64,000 nucleotides of DNA from the NCBI GenBank assembly GCA_902729315.2, contig LR746271.1, forward strand, positions 211,001-275,000, written 5' to 3'. The position numbers and the translations under genes were made by a program. The notes under the pieces were generated by a model. It did not search any database and had not been told where the DNA came from. It worked only from the letters and a program-made list of their open reading frames with translations. Positions 11,047-22,750 of this stretch are shown here, in pieces. Source of the stretch: Spirodela intermedia (Eukaryota; Streptophyta; Magnoliopsida; Alismatales; Araceae). The number at the start of each line of letters is the position of its first letter. Position 1 is the first letter of the stretch.

Positions 11047-12963
11047 GTAAGGCTCGTTGCTCTTTCCGACTTTCGTTTCTCTATCTGCTCGCCATCTGCC
11101 AGCCGCAGCGGTTAGGGCACTAGCGTAGGAATGCTTTCGTTTCGGATGCCACAGTTCTGTGTCGGTTTCCAATGACAGCGGCATGCTTTGAGTTAAATGG
11201 GTCGGTTGAACGGAAGAAAGAGCTCGCTCTGCTCTTTGAATGATCTCATTTTTGTTTCTTCCCTTGTGGCTTACGAAATTTGCAGCCCTTGGGAAAAGGG
11301 ATGCAGAGCCTCGGGGAGGGGGGTGGGGAGGGGGGAGAGACAGAGAGAGACAGAGAGAGGAAGGGAGTTGGCAACGGAGCTTTTAGTTTTTAGATTTTTC
11401 ATTTGGTGTATCTAGTCTAAAAATAATAAAGGTGGAGGAAATATGTGAAAAATGTGCTAGCGTTCATTTCAGGGCTGTTGGAAGTCCATGTTGTCAATGT
11501 GATTCTCTGACCCCTGGGTCCTTTGCTGGATTTAATTTGATGGTCATTTCTCGGACACACGAACTCTTGATGTTTGTTCTTTCGAAGTCGTGAAAGATCC
11601 TGTTCTTGACGATCATCTTTCTTTAAGTTCTGTCGTCTGGCTGGCCAGGCTGAGGTTTTATATATGTGCGATGCAAGATGGTGTATATAATGGTGGGGAT
11701 AGTTAGCGTGCATGTTCAGTACGATCTCATATTTAAATTGACCCATAGCGTTAAATGATATCCTTGTGGTCATCATGGGTCAATTTTCCGTTCGCATTTC
11801 TGGTACTGGATCTTGCTCCAATGTGGAAAGCTTCCCATTTGGGAGAATGTGAATGGGATTGCTGATTCGCTGGAGTCTGGGTCTTTAATGAGGTTTATTA
11901 TTGAACTCCGTGAGGTCGGAAGGTCGATGGGGAGCGAAGGGGATCGTTTGGAATGTGCGAACCACATGTTTAGGGAACCGTTTGGTCCCTGCCTGAGCTG
12001 TATTTGACTAGAAAATGCTCCATTGAATCCCCGAAAATTCAAATTTAGTTCTTCACTGCAGTGACTCCCATGTCATCAACAACCCCTCTCTTGTCTTTGT
12101 TCCGCTGCCCCAATCTCTGCCTTTATACATGTGTGGTGGACTGAAGGACCAACCGTATTGGCACCGCTGTTGGCTTGATATCTCTGTCAACATTTCGATA
12201 TTTAGGAAACTGTAGTCCTTTCCCTCTCCGCTGCACCACAACCAATATTGTGGTATGATGTTGGTAAAGTTTTTTTCACTGTTATATCTAAAAGAAAAAT
12301 AAAATAAAATAACGGATGCGGTAAACATTGGAATATTTGAATGGAGCCAGGCCGATACCTTTTAGAAGGGTTGCCTCTTGATTTTTGCGTTTATTGTTCT
12401 GCCTACTGCCATCATAACTTTCTCCTGTTACACTACAAGCTGTATCTTCTCTTTTTCTTTGTTTTTTGGTCAATTTGTCTTTTTTAGTGGAACTTTGACT
12501 TCAATTATTTAGCAAGAGATTGAATCTAGGTTATTTATTATTTTGTGTTTTGATTAAACCATGACTGAAAATTCTGTAAAAAAGACGAAGAGCATATGTG
12601 AATATCGTTTTTGATTGGCGTATTCGGTTTTTTATGCCTCTTATTTACTTTTTTTGCAGAGAGGCATATTGGAGTTGATTTTCCATTGATTCATATTTCA
12701 TTTTTTAGCTATTAAATGGGGATTTTTCTTGAAGTTCTTCTCCATGAAGCCCCCAGCAGCAATAATAAAATAAAGGATTTATGCGAAGTCTATCGTACAA
12801 GGCTTAAAATAATGATTGTACTGTTAAGTTGGCTTTATATGGTTGATACTCAAAAAATATTTGGGATGTTTTTCTTTCTGCTTGTATTTCTTATGTCGCA
12901 TCCTCACATGCACAGAGAAAACGTGTGTACTACTGACTTGAAATGTACTAATGTTGCTTGCAG
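11047..12963 (+). other. Leader (5' UTR) intron of the RRM/RS gene
   Basis: The donor CTG|GTAAGG follows a leader with TAGGGTTTCGATCG; the acceptor TTGCAG lies directly before the ATG at 12964. A 1.9 kb first intron in the 5' UTR is common in plant SR genes. Open frames within it on both strands match nothing I recognise. Confidence 0.6.
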
Positions 12964-15018
12964 ATGTCGTTGTTTCTGGGAAATCTTTCCTCTCACATTC
13001 ATGAAGACGAGCTGGAAAGGGTATTTCGGCGATTTGGTTGGTGTGATGTACAGCTGAAAGATGGATATGGATTTGTGATATATGAAGTACCTGAAAATGC
13101 TGAGCGGGCTCTTAGATCCTTGAGAGGGAAACAGATATGTGGCGAGAACATTGCTATCGATTGGTCCAAAAAGCAACCGAGGCCATTCCAACGGTTCTCA
13201 AGGGGTAGGAGGCCCTACGAACCATACCATGGGAGGAATTTCCGCGAGGATGAAAACAGTGAGAGGATCAGGGATCCACAGTATCGTCGAAATCTTGTAA
13301 TGGATCGTGGGAGGCGTCCAATGTTTGGACAGAGAGCTCGTCGCTTTGATGAGACGGATTATAATCATGAAGATGTTGGCAATCATAGAGAAGAAAAAGC
13401 TTTAGACGCTAAAGGGAAGAGCTTAAACGAAGGCGACGCCGTTGAACCTGACACGGCAGAGAATGACCGGTGGGGGGAGCCTTCCAATGGCTCACTGGAA
13501 AGGAATGGTGCGGATCGTGAAGCTGATTTCGAACGTTACGAGCCTTCGCATGGTGTTGAGAAGAGAGATGATATCGAAAATCGTCAAATTCCTGGGTCAG
13601 ATGGTTCCTCTTTGAAAAATTCACCTGACAAAGCCCAGAGAGAGCACTCAGGTGATAAACAGCTGGATAACCTGAAACAGCAACCGATATGCTATATATG
13701 TGGAATAGTGGGTCACAAGATGCGCAACTGCCCTCGTGGCGACAGATCAAGGCGAGACAGATTTGGTAGATTTGGGAGGAGGGACGATGACGCAAGTTTT
13801 CCTGCTAGAGGTGAAAGGGGGTTGAGTAGAAATGGACCCGACTCCCGGGGGCGGTTCAGTGCTGGTAGAGACACCTTGCTATCAAGGCCTCACTCTGGTG
13901 ACGCAAAGGGATCTCAATCAGAGAAGCTGAGAAGGCTGGAAAGGATGAGGGAGAGCTCCCCAGAGAGTTCAGAAGATCATCTCCCTAGAGTTAGAAAAGA
14001 ATCTAGAGGGAGGAAAAGAGGTAGGCATGAAAGTGGGGGCTCCAACAAAAAACGAAAGAAAAGAAGCAAAAGAAGGTCGCAGTCATCCTCTCCACACTCT
14101 GATTCTGCTGCAGGTAGCTCCAGGTCCCGCTCACGATCCTCTAGATCCGCCTCTGGCGTCAGCTCCCATTCGCGTTCAAGGTCTGTGTCTTCTAGGTTAC
14201 ACTCCGAGTCGTCGAGCTCAAAGTCCGTATCATCCTACTCCAAATCAAGAAACTCCGGGTCAAAATCAAAGGCCAGGTCAAGGACCAGATCATTATCCAT
14301 TACACTAGATAATAACTTGCCATCTTTTCCAAAGGATGCAGCTGCAGCTGCAGATGCCATCGACGCATCTGCCATGGACGAACTGCTCCATGTCTCGGGT
14401 CCTGAATCCAAACAACAGTTTGGCGACCATTTAGTAGGTTCAGAGCTGAAAGGGACAGGGCCGAACGGTGCATCTGAAGATGAAAACGTGCTCACTTATC
14501 CCAAGATGGATGCTGCCGCCTTGGAAGAACAGCATCCTGGAGATGCTTCCGAGGATGGGAACTTGTTCGATTTCAGTATGGAAGAGAAGGAGAGAGATTT
14601 GTGCATGGATCTGCTAGACAAGGTCTCATATTCTTCAGAAAAGTCCCTGGAGAACCTTGGAGAAGAGGACAAGGCAGAGGAAGCTCAGTCCCACAAGCTG
14701 GACCTGGAGATCCATGGTGGGTACCCCGACAGCAGATCTTCGAATATGTCGTTCCAGGAGATGTGCACCGTTCTCAGGCACTATGGGCTGGCGGCTCCGG
14801 ATGAGAGTAGTGACCCAGGCTCGAGATCAGTTGGCGCCTACTTCGGATCCGCCCGCTTGTGGCCGTGGGAGATGGTTTATTACCGTCGGCTGAAGAAAGG
14901 TCCCATCACCACAGAGAACTACGCCAGGCGTCTCGCGCAGAACAAGAAATTCGGCATCGTAGATAAATTCATCAGAAGCAGCAGTGGCTGGGGAGATAGC
15001 GAACAGGACGACATTTGA
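12964..15018 (+). CDS. SR-related RNA-binding protein: RRM, CCHC zinc knuckle, RS domain
   Basis: One coding exon, 684 aa; the ATG is placed right after a leader-intron acceptor. The N-terminus is a compact RRM (about residues 1-72) with RNP2 LFLGNL and RNP1 KDGYGFVIY. An Arg/Gly- and acid-rich linker follows, then a CCHC zinc knuckle with Cys243, Cys246, His251 and Cys256. A long RS/SR-rich region runs from about residue 290 to 440, including the basic KKRKKRSKRRSQSSS stretch. The last 100 residues form a separate conserved-looking block: MSFQEMCTVLRHYGL, then YFGSARLWPWEMVYYRR and NYARRLAQNKKFGIVDKF. The RRM-knuckle-RS order resembles plant RSZ/RS2Z splicing factors, but the protein is much longer and the knuckle is far from the RRM. 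A nuclear role in pre-mRNA splicing is inferred. I do not know an established name for the C-terminal block. Confidence 0.85.
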   Translation: MSLFLGNLSSHIHEDELERVFRRFGWCDVQLKDGYGFVIYEVPENAERALRSLRGKQICGENIAIDWSKKQPRPFQRFSRGRRPYEPYHGRNFREDENSERIRDPQYRRNLVMDRGRRPMFGQRARRFDETDYNHEDVGNHREEKALDAKGKSLNEGDAVEPDTAENDRWGEPSNGSLERNGADREADFERYEPSHGVEKRDDIENRQIPGSDGSSLKNSPDKAQREHSGDKQLDNLKQQPICYICGIVGHKMRNCPRGDRSRRDRFGRFGRRDDDASFPARGERGLSRNGPDSRGRFSAGRDTLLSRPHSGDAKGSQSEKLRRLERMRESSPESSEDHLPRVRKESRGRKRGRHESGGSNKKRKKRSKRRSQSSSPHSDSAAGSSRSRSRSSRSASGVSSHSRSRSVSSRLHSESSSSKSVSSYSKSRNSGSKSKARSRTRSLSITLDNNLPSFPKDAAAAADAIDASAMDELLHVSGPESKQQFGDHLVGSELKGTGPNGASEDENVLTYPKMDAAALEEQHPGDASEDGNLFDFSMEEKERDLCMDLLDKVSYSSEKSLENLGEEDKAEEAQSHKLDLEIHGGYPDSRSSNMSFQEMCTVLRHYGLAAPDESSDPGSRSVGAYFGSARLWPWEMVYYRRLKKGPITTENYARRLAQNKKFGIVDKFIRSSSGWGDSEQDDI

Positions 15019-16022
15019 TGGAGCTTCCTCTCTTCATCTCACCTCATACTGCACACATCCCAGCCCCCCCAAGTTTCAGTTGGTGCCCTCCACAGTGCAT
15101 CTGTTCCCCGGTAATCCTCTCACTCTCTCTCTCTAAGTCTGAGCTTGTCTGGGTGGCACCGTTGAAGCTGGATCTTGATATTCCGTTCTGAATTGTGGGT
15201 TTTTTAAATTGTTTAATCTGAATTTTGGGTTTTTTTTATCGTTTAATGTGAACTGCGAATGGGTATGGGTGATTTCTTCAATATTTTCTCTAGTTGGGAT
15301 CATTACAGCTGCATGTTTATCAAATATGGCCGCTGATCAGACATCCATATGCGTTGGATTCTTCATCGGCAGGGACATTTGCGGCGATCTACGATGAGTT
15401 GGGACGATCACCGGGCAGGTGGGGGCGGCTGCTGCTGCTGCTCAGACTCCGCCGCATCGTCACTGCAATGTTTCTGTGTTTTTCCCATCACATTTTGCAC
15501 TCGGTGGTGCCCGTAAGAATGTATACATCAAGAACATGAGGCAGTACAAGTTTCATTCTCTCACTAGACGACGTTGGAATGTCTGGCCCATCTTGATATC
15601 GCGGCATTCTCTCTCTAACAGGGTCCTCACGGGCCTCGGGCCGAGCCCGTTCATAATGATCTTTCGCTCCGGCCGTTCACATGGTTACAGTGCCGGTGGG
15701 TACCTTCGGAGGCATTGAATTGAAGGGCCATTGAAATAAATTGGAATAATCCTTCCAGTAAGAACCCACCGGCGGCGGCGGTGGTGGCCGCCGCGGCGGC
15801 GATTGCAGTGAATGGCGGAGAGGAGAAGAGAGACAAAGAGTAGTAGTGGTCATGGTCTAAGTTCTGTTTAATTAGGCTACCACTGAGTAAGATACTCCTT
15901 ACATATTCACCATCCGTCGGCAGATGAGAGGAGGTGGGGCTCCTCCTCCCTCTTGGGGTGATGAATAACTCAAAGGAGTACCATCAGGAGCAGAGGATCT
16001 TGTCATGGCGGCGGAAAACTCT

Positions 16023-16067
<45 letters not shown>

Positions 16068-16082
16068 CGTGCGTCGTCTGGT
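15019..16082. other. Convergent spacer between the RRM/RS gene and GIR
   Basis: The left part is the RRM/RS 3' UTR with a CT tract near 15119-15135. The right part holds the GIR 3' UTR with the GA microsatellite. A short GC-rich patch (about 15765-15800) carries no family-like frame. Confidence 0.55.
16026..16064. repeat. (AG)n microsatellite in the GIR 3' UTR
   Basis: About 19 AG units, starting 19 bp after the GIR stop codon on the minus strand. Confidence 0.95.
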
Positions 16083-16508
16083 TCAGTTGTTGTTGCGAGT
16101 CTTGCGCGAGGAGGAGGTGGTTGTCTTGGGGTCGTTGAGGAAGTCGAGGAGGACGGTGCTCTTGCACTTGGGGCACTTGGGGTCGTCCTCGGAGAGCATG
16201 ACGTACATGAGGCAGCGGGGGCAGCCGACAAGCACCATGGACGTCGCCTCAGGGCTCCGGCTCGAGCACCTCCCCTGCTCCGTCTCCGACGACACGCACG
16301 AGCTCGGCGGCGACGAGGAAGAGGACGATGAGGAAGAAGAAGAGGAAGACGAGGAGTGGTTGGGGGAGGTGATGTGGGCGCGGTTGTGGCCGACGGCGGC
16401 GCCACCACCGCCGCCGACGCTCCCCACGGTGGCGCCGGAGGAGCCCCCCCGCCGGATCGACAGGTTCAGCCGCAGGTCCACCCTCGCGCTCTTCCCGTTG
16501 CGGCTCAT
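16083..16508 (-). CDS. GLABRA2-interacting repressor-like (GIR) small EAR protein
   Basis: 141 aa. GIR proteins are small plant adaptors that join GLABRA2-type HD-ZIP factors to TOPLESS co-repressors and histone deacetylation, shown for root-hair control in Arabidopsis. Seen: start MSRNGKSARVDLRLNLS with the EAR motif DLRLNL; a poly-Ser middle of 15 Ser; and the family C-terminus TSMVLVGCPRCLMYVMLSED followed by DPKCPKCKSTVLLDFL, a CPRC...CPKC pair that could hold a metal. The frame is open far upstream, but the family start MSR and a likely leader intron (16669-16545, GAG|GTGAGC to GTGCAG) decide for the ATG at 16508. It lies convergent to the RRM/RS gene. Confidence 0.92.
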   Translation of the reverse strand: MSRNGKSARVDLRLNLSIRRGGSSGATVGSVGGGGGAAVGHNRAHITSPNHSSSSSSSSSSSSSSSPPSSCVSSETEQGRCSSRSPEATSMVLVGCPRCLMYVMLSEDDPKCPKCKSTVLLDFLNDPKTTTSSSRKTRNNN

Positions 16509-16939
16509 CTCGCCGTCTCCCTCCTCCTCCTCAGTGGAGAAGACCTGCACCAGGTGAAGGGAAAAAGCGCAGAATTCCTTCTGGTCAGAGCCCAGGGAGA
16601 GAGAGGGAGAAGTGGAAGAATTACAGGGGGCGGCGGAGGAGGGGGAGGAGCAGGGAGACAGAGGCTCACCTCTGCGCAGCCCGGATGGCGGCGTCTGCCG
16701 GGGGTTGTGACTGGGAGAGAAGGGAAGAGCCCGGAGATGCCGGGGCGCCGCCGGCGGCTTCCGCGGAGGAGCTGCTGTTGATGTCGACGGCGGCAGGAGG
16801 ACCACCAACTTCCCTCCACTAAAAAGGGGACGCTTTCAGCAACACCGGCGGCGAGGACCACCAGCTTCCTCCCCCCTGTTGCTGCGGCTGGTCGCGCTGC
16901 TGCTGTTGCTTCTGGTGGCTGCCATCCGACGACCCCCCA

Positions 16940-16946
16940 TTTTATA
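16940..16946 (-). promoter_or_regulatory. TATA box of the GIR gene
   Basis: TATAAAA read on the minus strand, about 430 bp before the GIR ATG and 270 bp before the leader-intron donor. This spacing fits a transcript starting near 16910 with a spliced leader. Confidence 0.55.
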
Positions 16947-17798
16947 GGGGCCGAAAAGAGCCCCTGCCCGAGGGCGATCGACAGAAATATGTGAGGGACA
17001 GAGAGCCTACCACCAGAGCCAGCGAGAGAGAGAGAGAGAGAGAGGTGGGGTTATATTAAATTCCTTTCTTTTCCTCTCTTTACGTCTCTCTGCTTCTATC
17101 CGTTCTACATAATTAGCAGTGCAAGTGCATACAGGTGTTGAGACAGAGAGAGAGAGAGAGCGGCAGAAGCTGGTGCTGCAGAAAGGGGCGTGTGGATTGA
17201 ATGGAATTGAAGCATTTCTAGAGAGCAGAGGAGTAGACGTTCCCGGGATCGCTTGCAGAGAGGGGAGAGAGAGAGAGAGAGAGATAAAGAGGAGAAGTCG
17301 CAGTTACTGCATGCAATTACAAGCCGCAGGGAGTTCCCTCAGTCACCGCCTTCCGCGAGCTGAGGAAAAATCCGAGCTCGACAGTCAGATACTAAAAATA
17401 TATAAATACACATATAATAAAATACGCAATTTTCCCACAAATAATTGGGCTCGATGTTCATATTTTAACATTTTAAATCGGGTAAAAAAAGATTTCATTT
17501 CACAATAAATTGTGTTTCCTAAAATAAGATATAAATGGGTATTGCCGTTTTTAGCAATAATCTGAAGAACAGAGAACAATGAAAATGATTCCACGCGTGA
17601 ATCTGATTTTTTTTAAGACCAAGTTTGTTCGGTGGTCGTAATATTGGTTGGTGGGAAGGAAAGTAATATATTTTATGCATTTAAAAGTATTAAAATGCGT
17701 GTGAAGACTAATTTTTGAGAAAATTCTCAGAAGCACCATTAAAGATAAAATTCCGGGTGTTATATAAAAAAGGCTTCAGTTTAGAGAGAGAGAGAGGG

Positions 17799-17831
<33 letters not shown>

Positions 17832-18983
17832 AGGGCAAAGTTGGTTGAGCATATATATATTATATATATATATATATATTAAAAAAAAAGGTGGGTTTCC
17901 AGTGTTGGGTACAGATATCTCAGAATTTACCGGAAACAAGTAAAAAGAATATTTACATTTGTCAAATAATTAGAGGCATTAAAAATCTGGAGCCGAGAGA
18001 TTGAACACAGCCTTCATTTAGTGTGATGGCAGTCGTCACTCACGCCGTATCGCCCCTCAGTGGAATCGGATCTTCGTGCCCCCGGGCCGATGCCCCTAAC
18101 TAAGCAAGTAAATGAGCAATTAAATGGCCGCCGGTTGGCTTAGTAAATGTCTTGAATTCTGACCATTCCCCCCCACCCCCTTCCTGAGAGCTAGAGAGAG
18201 AGAGAGAGAGAGAGAGAGGGTCACAGAGCCGTGTGGGCTTCTCGTTCATGGAGGTGATATGATAAGCATACAATAAATTCTCTTGTTTGATACGTGTGAA
18301 TGGGGCTCCCCCCCTTCAACCTCTCTCTCTCTCTCTCTCTCTCTAACTAAGAACAGGAAGAGAGAGAGAGGGAGGGAAGGGTGGTGAAAGAGCAAGTTGA
18401 CCCCCTTTAAAGTCACCGTGGAGAGGGAGGGAAGGGAGCTCGAAAGGGAGTTTTGATCACATGCGCCCTCTATGTGAGAGGGAGGGGGGGGTTCATGAAT
18501 GCATGCGCCTAGACCGAGTCCCGTCGTATTACAATATTTTTAAAATTATTTTCTCGATATTTGATCGATTCCGATCAAATATTTTATCGTATTAACTACG
18601 GAGTCTCAAGATTTTCTTACAGATTTAAGCTCGTTTTCAATGAAAATATAGGGATTTCAGGCCCTCCACGTGGCAATTACTGCTGTATTGCTGGATTCAT
18701 CTGTCTTGGGCCTTCCAAGCCCGTTGACCCCGCTATTAGGGGAGCATAGGAGTCGTGGGTTGATAAGTTAAGCGATGCCTTAACCGTTGAAGCCAAGAGT
18801 GTTTGACTTTCTCTTCTCTTAAGCACGCTGGTGACTTTGATTAACGTAAAACACGGCGCCTTCAATCAATGAGCGCCTCATGTCCCAAAAGTCTACTTAG
18901 CTGACGTCTTCGCACCTACCCACGTGAGATTTACATAAACTCATCGTCCATTAAAGAACGGGTCTAGTTTCATTCGTCGTTAA

Positions 18984-19025
<42 letters not shown>

Positions 19026-20696
19026 CTATATCTCCGACTTGGGTTGATATTCGCTCATCACTAATCTCCCGCCCTCTCTCTTATCTCTGTCATCCCCGAC
19101 TTGGGTCGAGCTTCCATTCACCACATACCACCGCTCTAAAGTGTGTGTATACAGCTCTCTCTCTCTGCTCGGCAACCTAGGATGGGTAAACCAAGCGGTG
19201 AGACCGAGCTGAAGCCTCCCTGGGGAAACCGAGATCTCGGGTTCATCGCCCCCCCCGTATTAATGCCCCATCAATCTCATCGTTCATAGAACTATATAAA
19301 TACTCAAATATTTATATAGATTGATGACGTTTAATGTAATAATGTGTGTGTCTAGGGGGGGGGGGGGGGGGAAAGTCGTCCCTCCTCTCACGTCATGCTT
19401 ATGGTCTTGTTACCCTCCCGTCGGTCATGTCATAAATTAATACCCAGAAAAATATCCCCGTTTACGTTGGCCCTCGATTAACTCGAGAGAGAGAAACTTC
19501 GGTCTAAAATTCGGATAATATCTACACACACGTACTTCGGACGAACCTGGTGCCTACGAGAGAGAGAAAGAGAGAGGGAGAGAGACGATTACGTTAGTTC
19601 GGGATTAACTCCGGCAGAGAGAGAAGCTGAAAAGAAATTCGGTATAATACCGGGTTAAAAATTGACTCCAGAGGAACCTGACGCTTAGACAAACAGAGAG
19701 ATAGATAGGTAGGTAGGTAGAGAGAGAGAGAGAGAGAGAGAAGACGGTGATTGAGTTGGTCTATTCGCCCACCTCTCCTCCTCGTTCACGGAAGACGTTG
19801 ACCAGAAAATGAGATTTGAAGCGGCAACTCTGAAGGTTTCGGCGGGCCATTAAAGCTCACAGCGACTGGACGCAGTAATATGCTCCAATCCGCGCTACCC
19901 TTTCCTTTTCTTGTGTTCTGAAGAGGCCGTTCTATCCACATCTAGGCATTTCCTGTGTGGGTTCTTCCTTCCGATTATTCATAACCCAAGCTCCATTTGT
20001 TTCCTTTTTCGATCTGGAAGATCACATTCTATCTACATCCGAACATCTCTCAGTGGGCCCTTCCATTATCATAGTTTCAATCTCTCTCTCTCTCCCTCCC
20101 TCTCTCTCTCTCACGCTCGCTCTATCGAAATCCCGCCATCCGTCATCTGAGTTCTTCGGCTTTTTTAATAATCGTAAGGTCATAATACGGAGGCCGCGGT
20201 AAACATAATATTAATCTGGAAGGGGGGCCATGAATTAATAGTAAAGGCGTGCATTGCAGAGGGGAATCGGTCTTCGGCTGGACGAATCACCTGGCTTTGG
20301 TGACGCGGTTTGAATGCGATTCAATTATCCCGAATCGCCAGAATTGGATTCGTTCGGATGCAACTAAATGCCCCACCCGGTCTTCTGAACTCTCTCATTC
20401 ATGGCCGCCACGCGCGCTCTCGTTCGTCCATCTCCCGCGATTCTCTCGAGCTTGTTCTTCGATTCGAGATGGCTTCTTCTGATCTAGAGAGAGAAAGAGA
20501 GAGAGAGAGCGGGGGGTGAAGCAGGTGGGCATTCATGTGACCATTTACGGGTTTGATTTGCTGTTGCCAGCGGAAGAGCATAGCAACACGTCATGAGAAT
20601 TGAAAACCCCATTAAGACCATTCATGGCTTCTCCCATCTCTCCCCTTTTATAAATGTCTCCTTGTCTTAAAGCCGGTACCACTGTTACCGTTTTAT

Positions 20697-20740
<44 letters not shown>

Positions 20741-22750
20741 GGTTTCCTATGTGCCCATTTGAATGACGGCCCCTTTTTAAGTAAGCAGACCCATTCGGGC
20801 TGTACTCAACCCAACCAGAAAGCCGTCTTCACGGACGTGAACCAGTTCACACCCTCACGAATTGACCACCCCCTCGGACCCATAATCAGTTCTCGGTCCG
20901 CGCCAGCCTGTCACCCGGCGGCCCGGGGACGCCAACCCACGTTCGTTGACCCAACCCTTTTAAAGGTCAACACACGAAAAAAATCGTGGTCAACACCCAA
21001 CAAAAAACCCATTCCCATCAATTTTCCAATTACTTCCGAGACTAAAGATCAGAGATTTCGTAATCGACCTCTACATTTCATGACAAGAAGAGAAACTTAA
21101 ATCCGCGGCAGAAGAGATGGCCAATTTAGACGAGCAAAGGTTGACCAAATACGGGTTGTCAAAATGGAACCTACAGCCTCACGGTAGATCAAGCTAGAAT
21201 CGGTCAACCCTCACCGACCGCCCAGCCTTTGACCGATTTTGGGTCAAATTGGCCCCACGGCCCTCTCCCTTTGACGAACCCGGACCCGTTCTTGGGCCCA
21301 ATTGGACTTGCCTTCCAAATCACACCTGCTCCGTCCCAGCGGCATTCAAGCCCCCACTAGTTCCTCCCCCATTGAGGAGGAAGAAGAAGAGGTCCCCCGG
21401 ATGAACACCGTATGCGATACCATCATCAGGTCGCCATTGAAGAGAGCTGCTGGAGAGAGAGAGAGAGGGAGTAATTAAAGCTGGCGAATGAGAATCTCAA
21501 GGCGATCTCCCCCCTCCGGAGAGCCCTTCCCACAACCTCCGGCGAGTACGGCCATCGCATTAAGGAGGGGCCATCTTCCTGCTTAACTGGAAGCCCGGGG
21601 GCCCAACCCTAATTCTCGGTCATTCATTCCTTTAACTAGTCACCCACCCTTTCGCTCTTCAACTAGAGAGAGAGAGAGAGAGAGATGGGCTATTAAATGG
21701 TTAAGCTGGGCACCATCCTGGGGTCTCGACAATGCCACATAGAGACAGAAGGATAGAGGGATAGAGAGAGAGCTGGGCTTTTGAATGGTTGAGATGGGCA
21801 CCATCCTGGGGTCTCCTCGATGTGCCCACAGGGCTCTCTCTCTCTATCCTTCTGTCTCTATGTGGCATTGTCGGGGCTCCCGGTTGAATTGTCCAGTCTT
21901 CGGAATGGGATTTTCCAGGCCCACCTGCGGATTCTCACTGTCTATGCTCTCTCTCTTCCTCCAGTTCGTTCACTGATGCGAGAGGATCTACCCAGGGCTG
22001 AAGATCCGAGGCCGCCTTCTGCAGGAGCAACTCCCACAACCCAAAAGCTTAGTCCAACGCTTTTACTAGCATCTCCTGCCAATCTGGACGCGATTCCTCG
22101 TCGACGAACCCGTTATCACCATAATAATGGGGGTTTCTCCCCCGTTATCACCATAACGGGCCGGGCCTTTCACGAGCTTAAGATGATCTCTTAGGCCGGC
22201 CCGCCCGGAGGAATTGGGCTCGGCCCGAGAAGATTAAGAATGTGTCAACGCAGTTCTCGATCCTTAATGGGAGAAAGATGGTCTCTTTAGTCATATACTC
22301 GATCCCAAGAATCTCTGATATTGAAGGCAGGGGAAGAGTTACCGCGCTCGATCTATTTTTTCAATAATCAAAGAGTTAAACAGTGATTAATTTTTATCAA
22401 GGACGGCCGCAGGAGGACAACGTTCTCTTCATTAGACCAGTAAAGCGGGCAACAAGCCTGTCTGGATTACCGGCTTTGACTTACAGTGTGATTGAAAAGT
22501 CAACTCGAGACAGAAACATGGCAAGGAGGATCACCCCCCCACCCCCCCGGTCGAGTCCACCAGCGCCACTGCTGTTAATCAGAATCATAGACAGCCGGCC
22601 GGCCATATCACCCACTTGGATCCAACGCCAACGCAAACTATCGGTGACCGCGATTTGACTTCACGCACACGAATTTTAAGTCAACCTCGAGAGCACATAC
22701 GGCCGAAAAGCTCCCTGGCTCAGATTCCCAGGTTTGTAAGGCTAAAATTC
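16947..22750. other. Gene-poor, microsatellite-rich intergenic stretch
   Basis: Nearly 6 kb without a recognisable gene. GA/CT tracts lie at about 17023-17043, 17784-17826, 18192-18220, 18319-18344, 18986-19023, 19723-19740 and 20699-20738. An (AT)n tract lies near 17851-17880, a long G run near 19356-19373, and the part around 17390-17760 is AT-rich. A TATA-like ATAAAT near 20650 precedes a CT tract but no credible gene follows. A dense group of GTCAA/TTGAC pentamers covers 20940-21260. Confidence 0.55.
21686..21873. repeat. Combined direct and inverted repeat (hairpin-forming)
   Basis: A 42-bp segment (21686-21727) recurs at 21774-21815, its last 21 bp TGGGCACCATCCTGGGGTCTC being identical. 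Directly after the first copy, 21728-21758 (starting CGACAATGCCACATAGAGAC) is a perfect 31-bp inverted repeat of 21843-21873, with GA-rich sequence extending the pairing. RNA from either strand would fold into a stem with a loop of about 60-80 nt. No known plant microRNA is recognised in the stem. Confidence 0.85.

Noticed and set aside
16509-16808. N-terminal extension of the GIR frame
   Set aside because: The open frame runs on upstream but is Ser/Pro low complexity, absent from the family, and is interrupted by a likely leader intron.
19356-19373. Long G run as a regulatory element
   Set aside because: Homopolymer runs of this kind are prone to sequencing and assembly error and carry no flanking structure.
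20640-20740. Core promoter with CT leader
   Set aside because: The ATAAAT and CT tract look like the starts of real genes here, but no coding frame or hairpin follows directly, so no gene is called.
21728-21873. miR156/miR535/miR529 gene
   Set aside because: The GA-rich hairpin superficially resembles these families, but neither arm carries any of their mature sequences.
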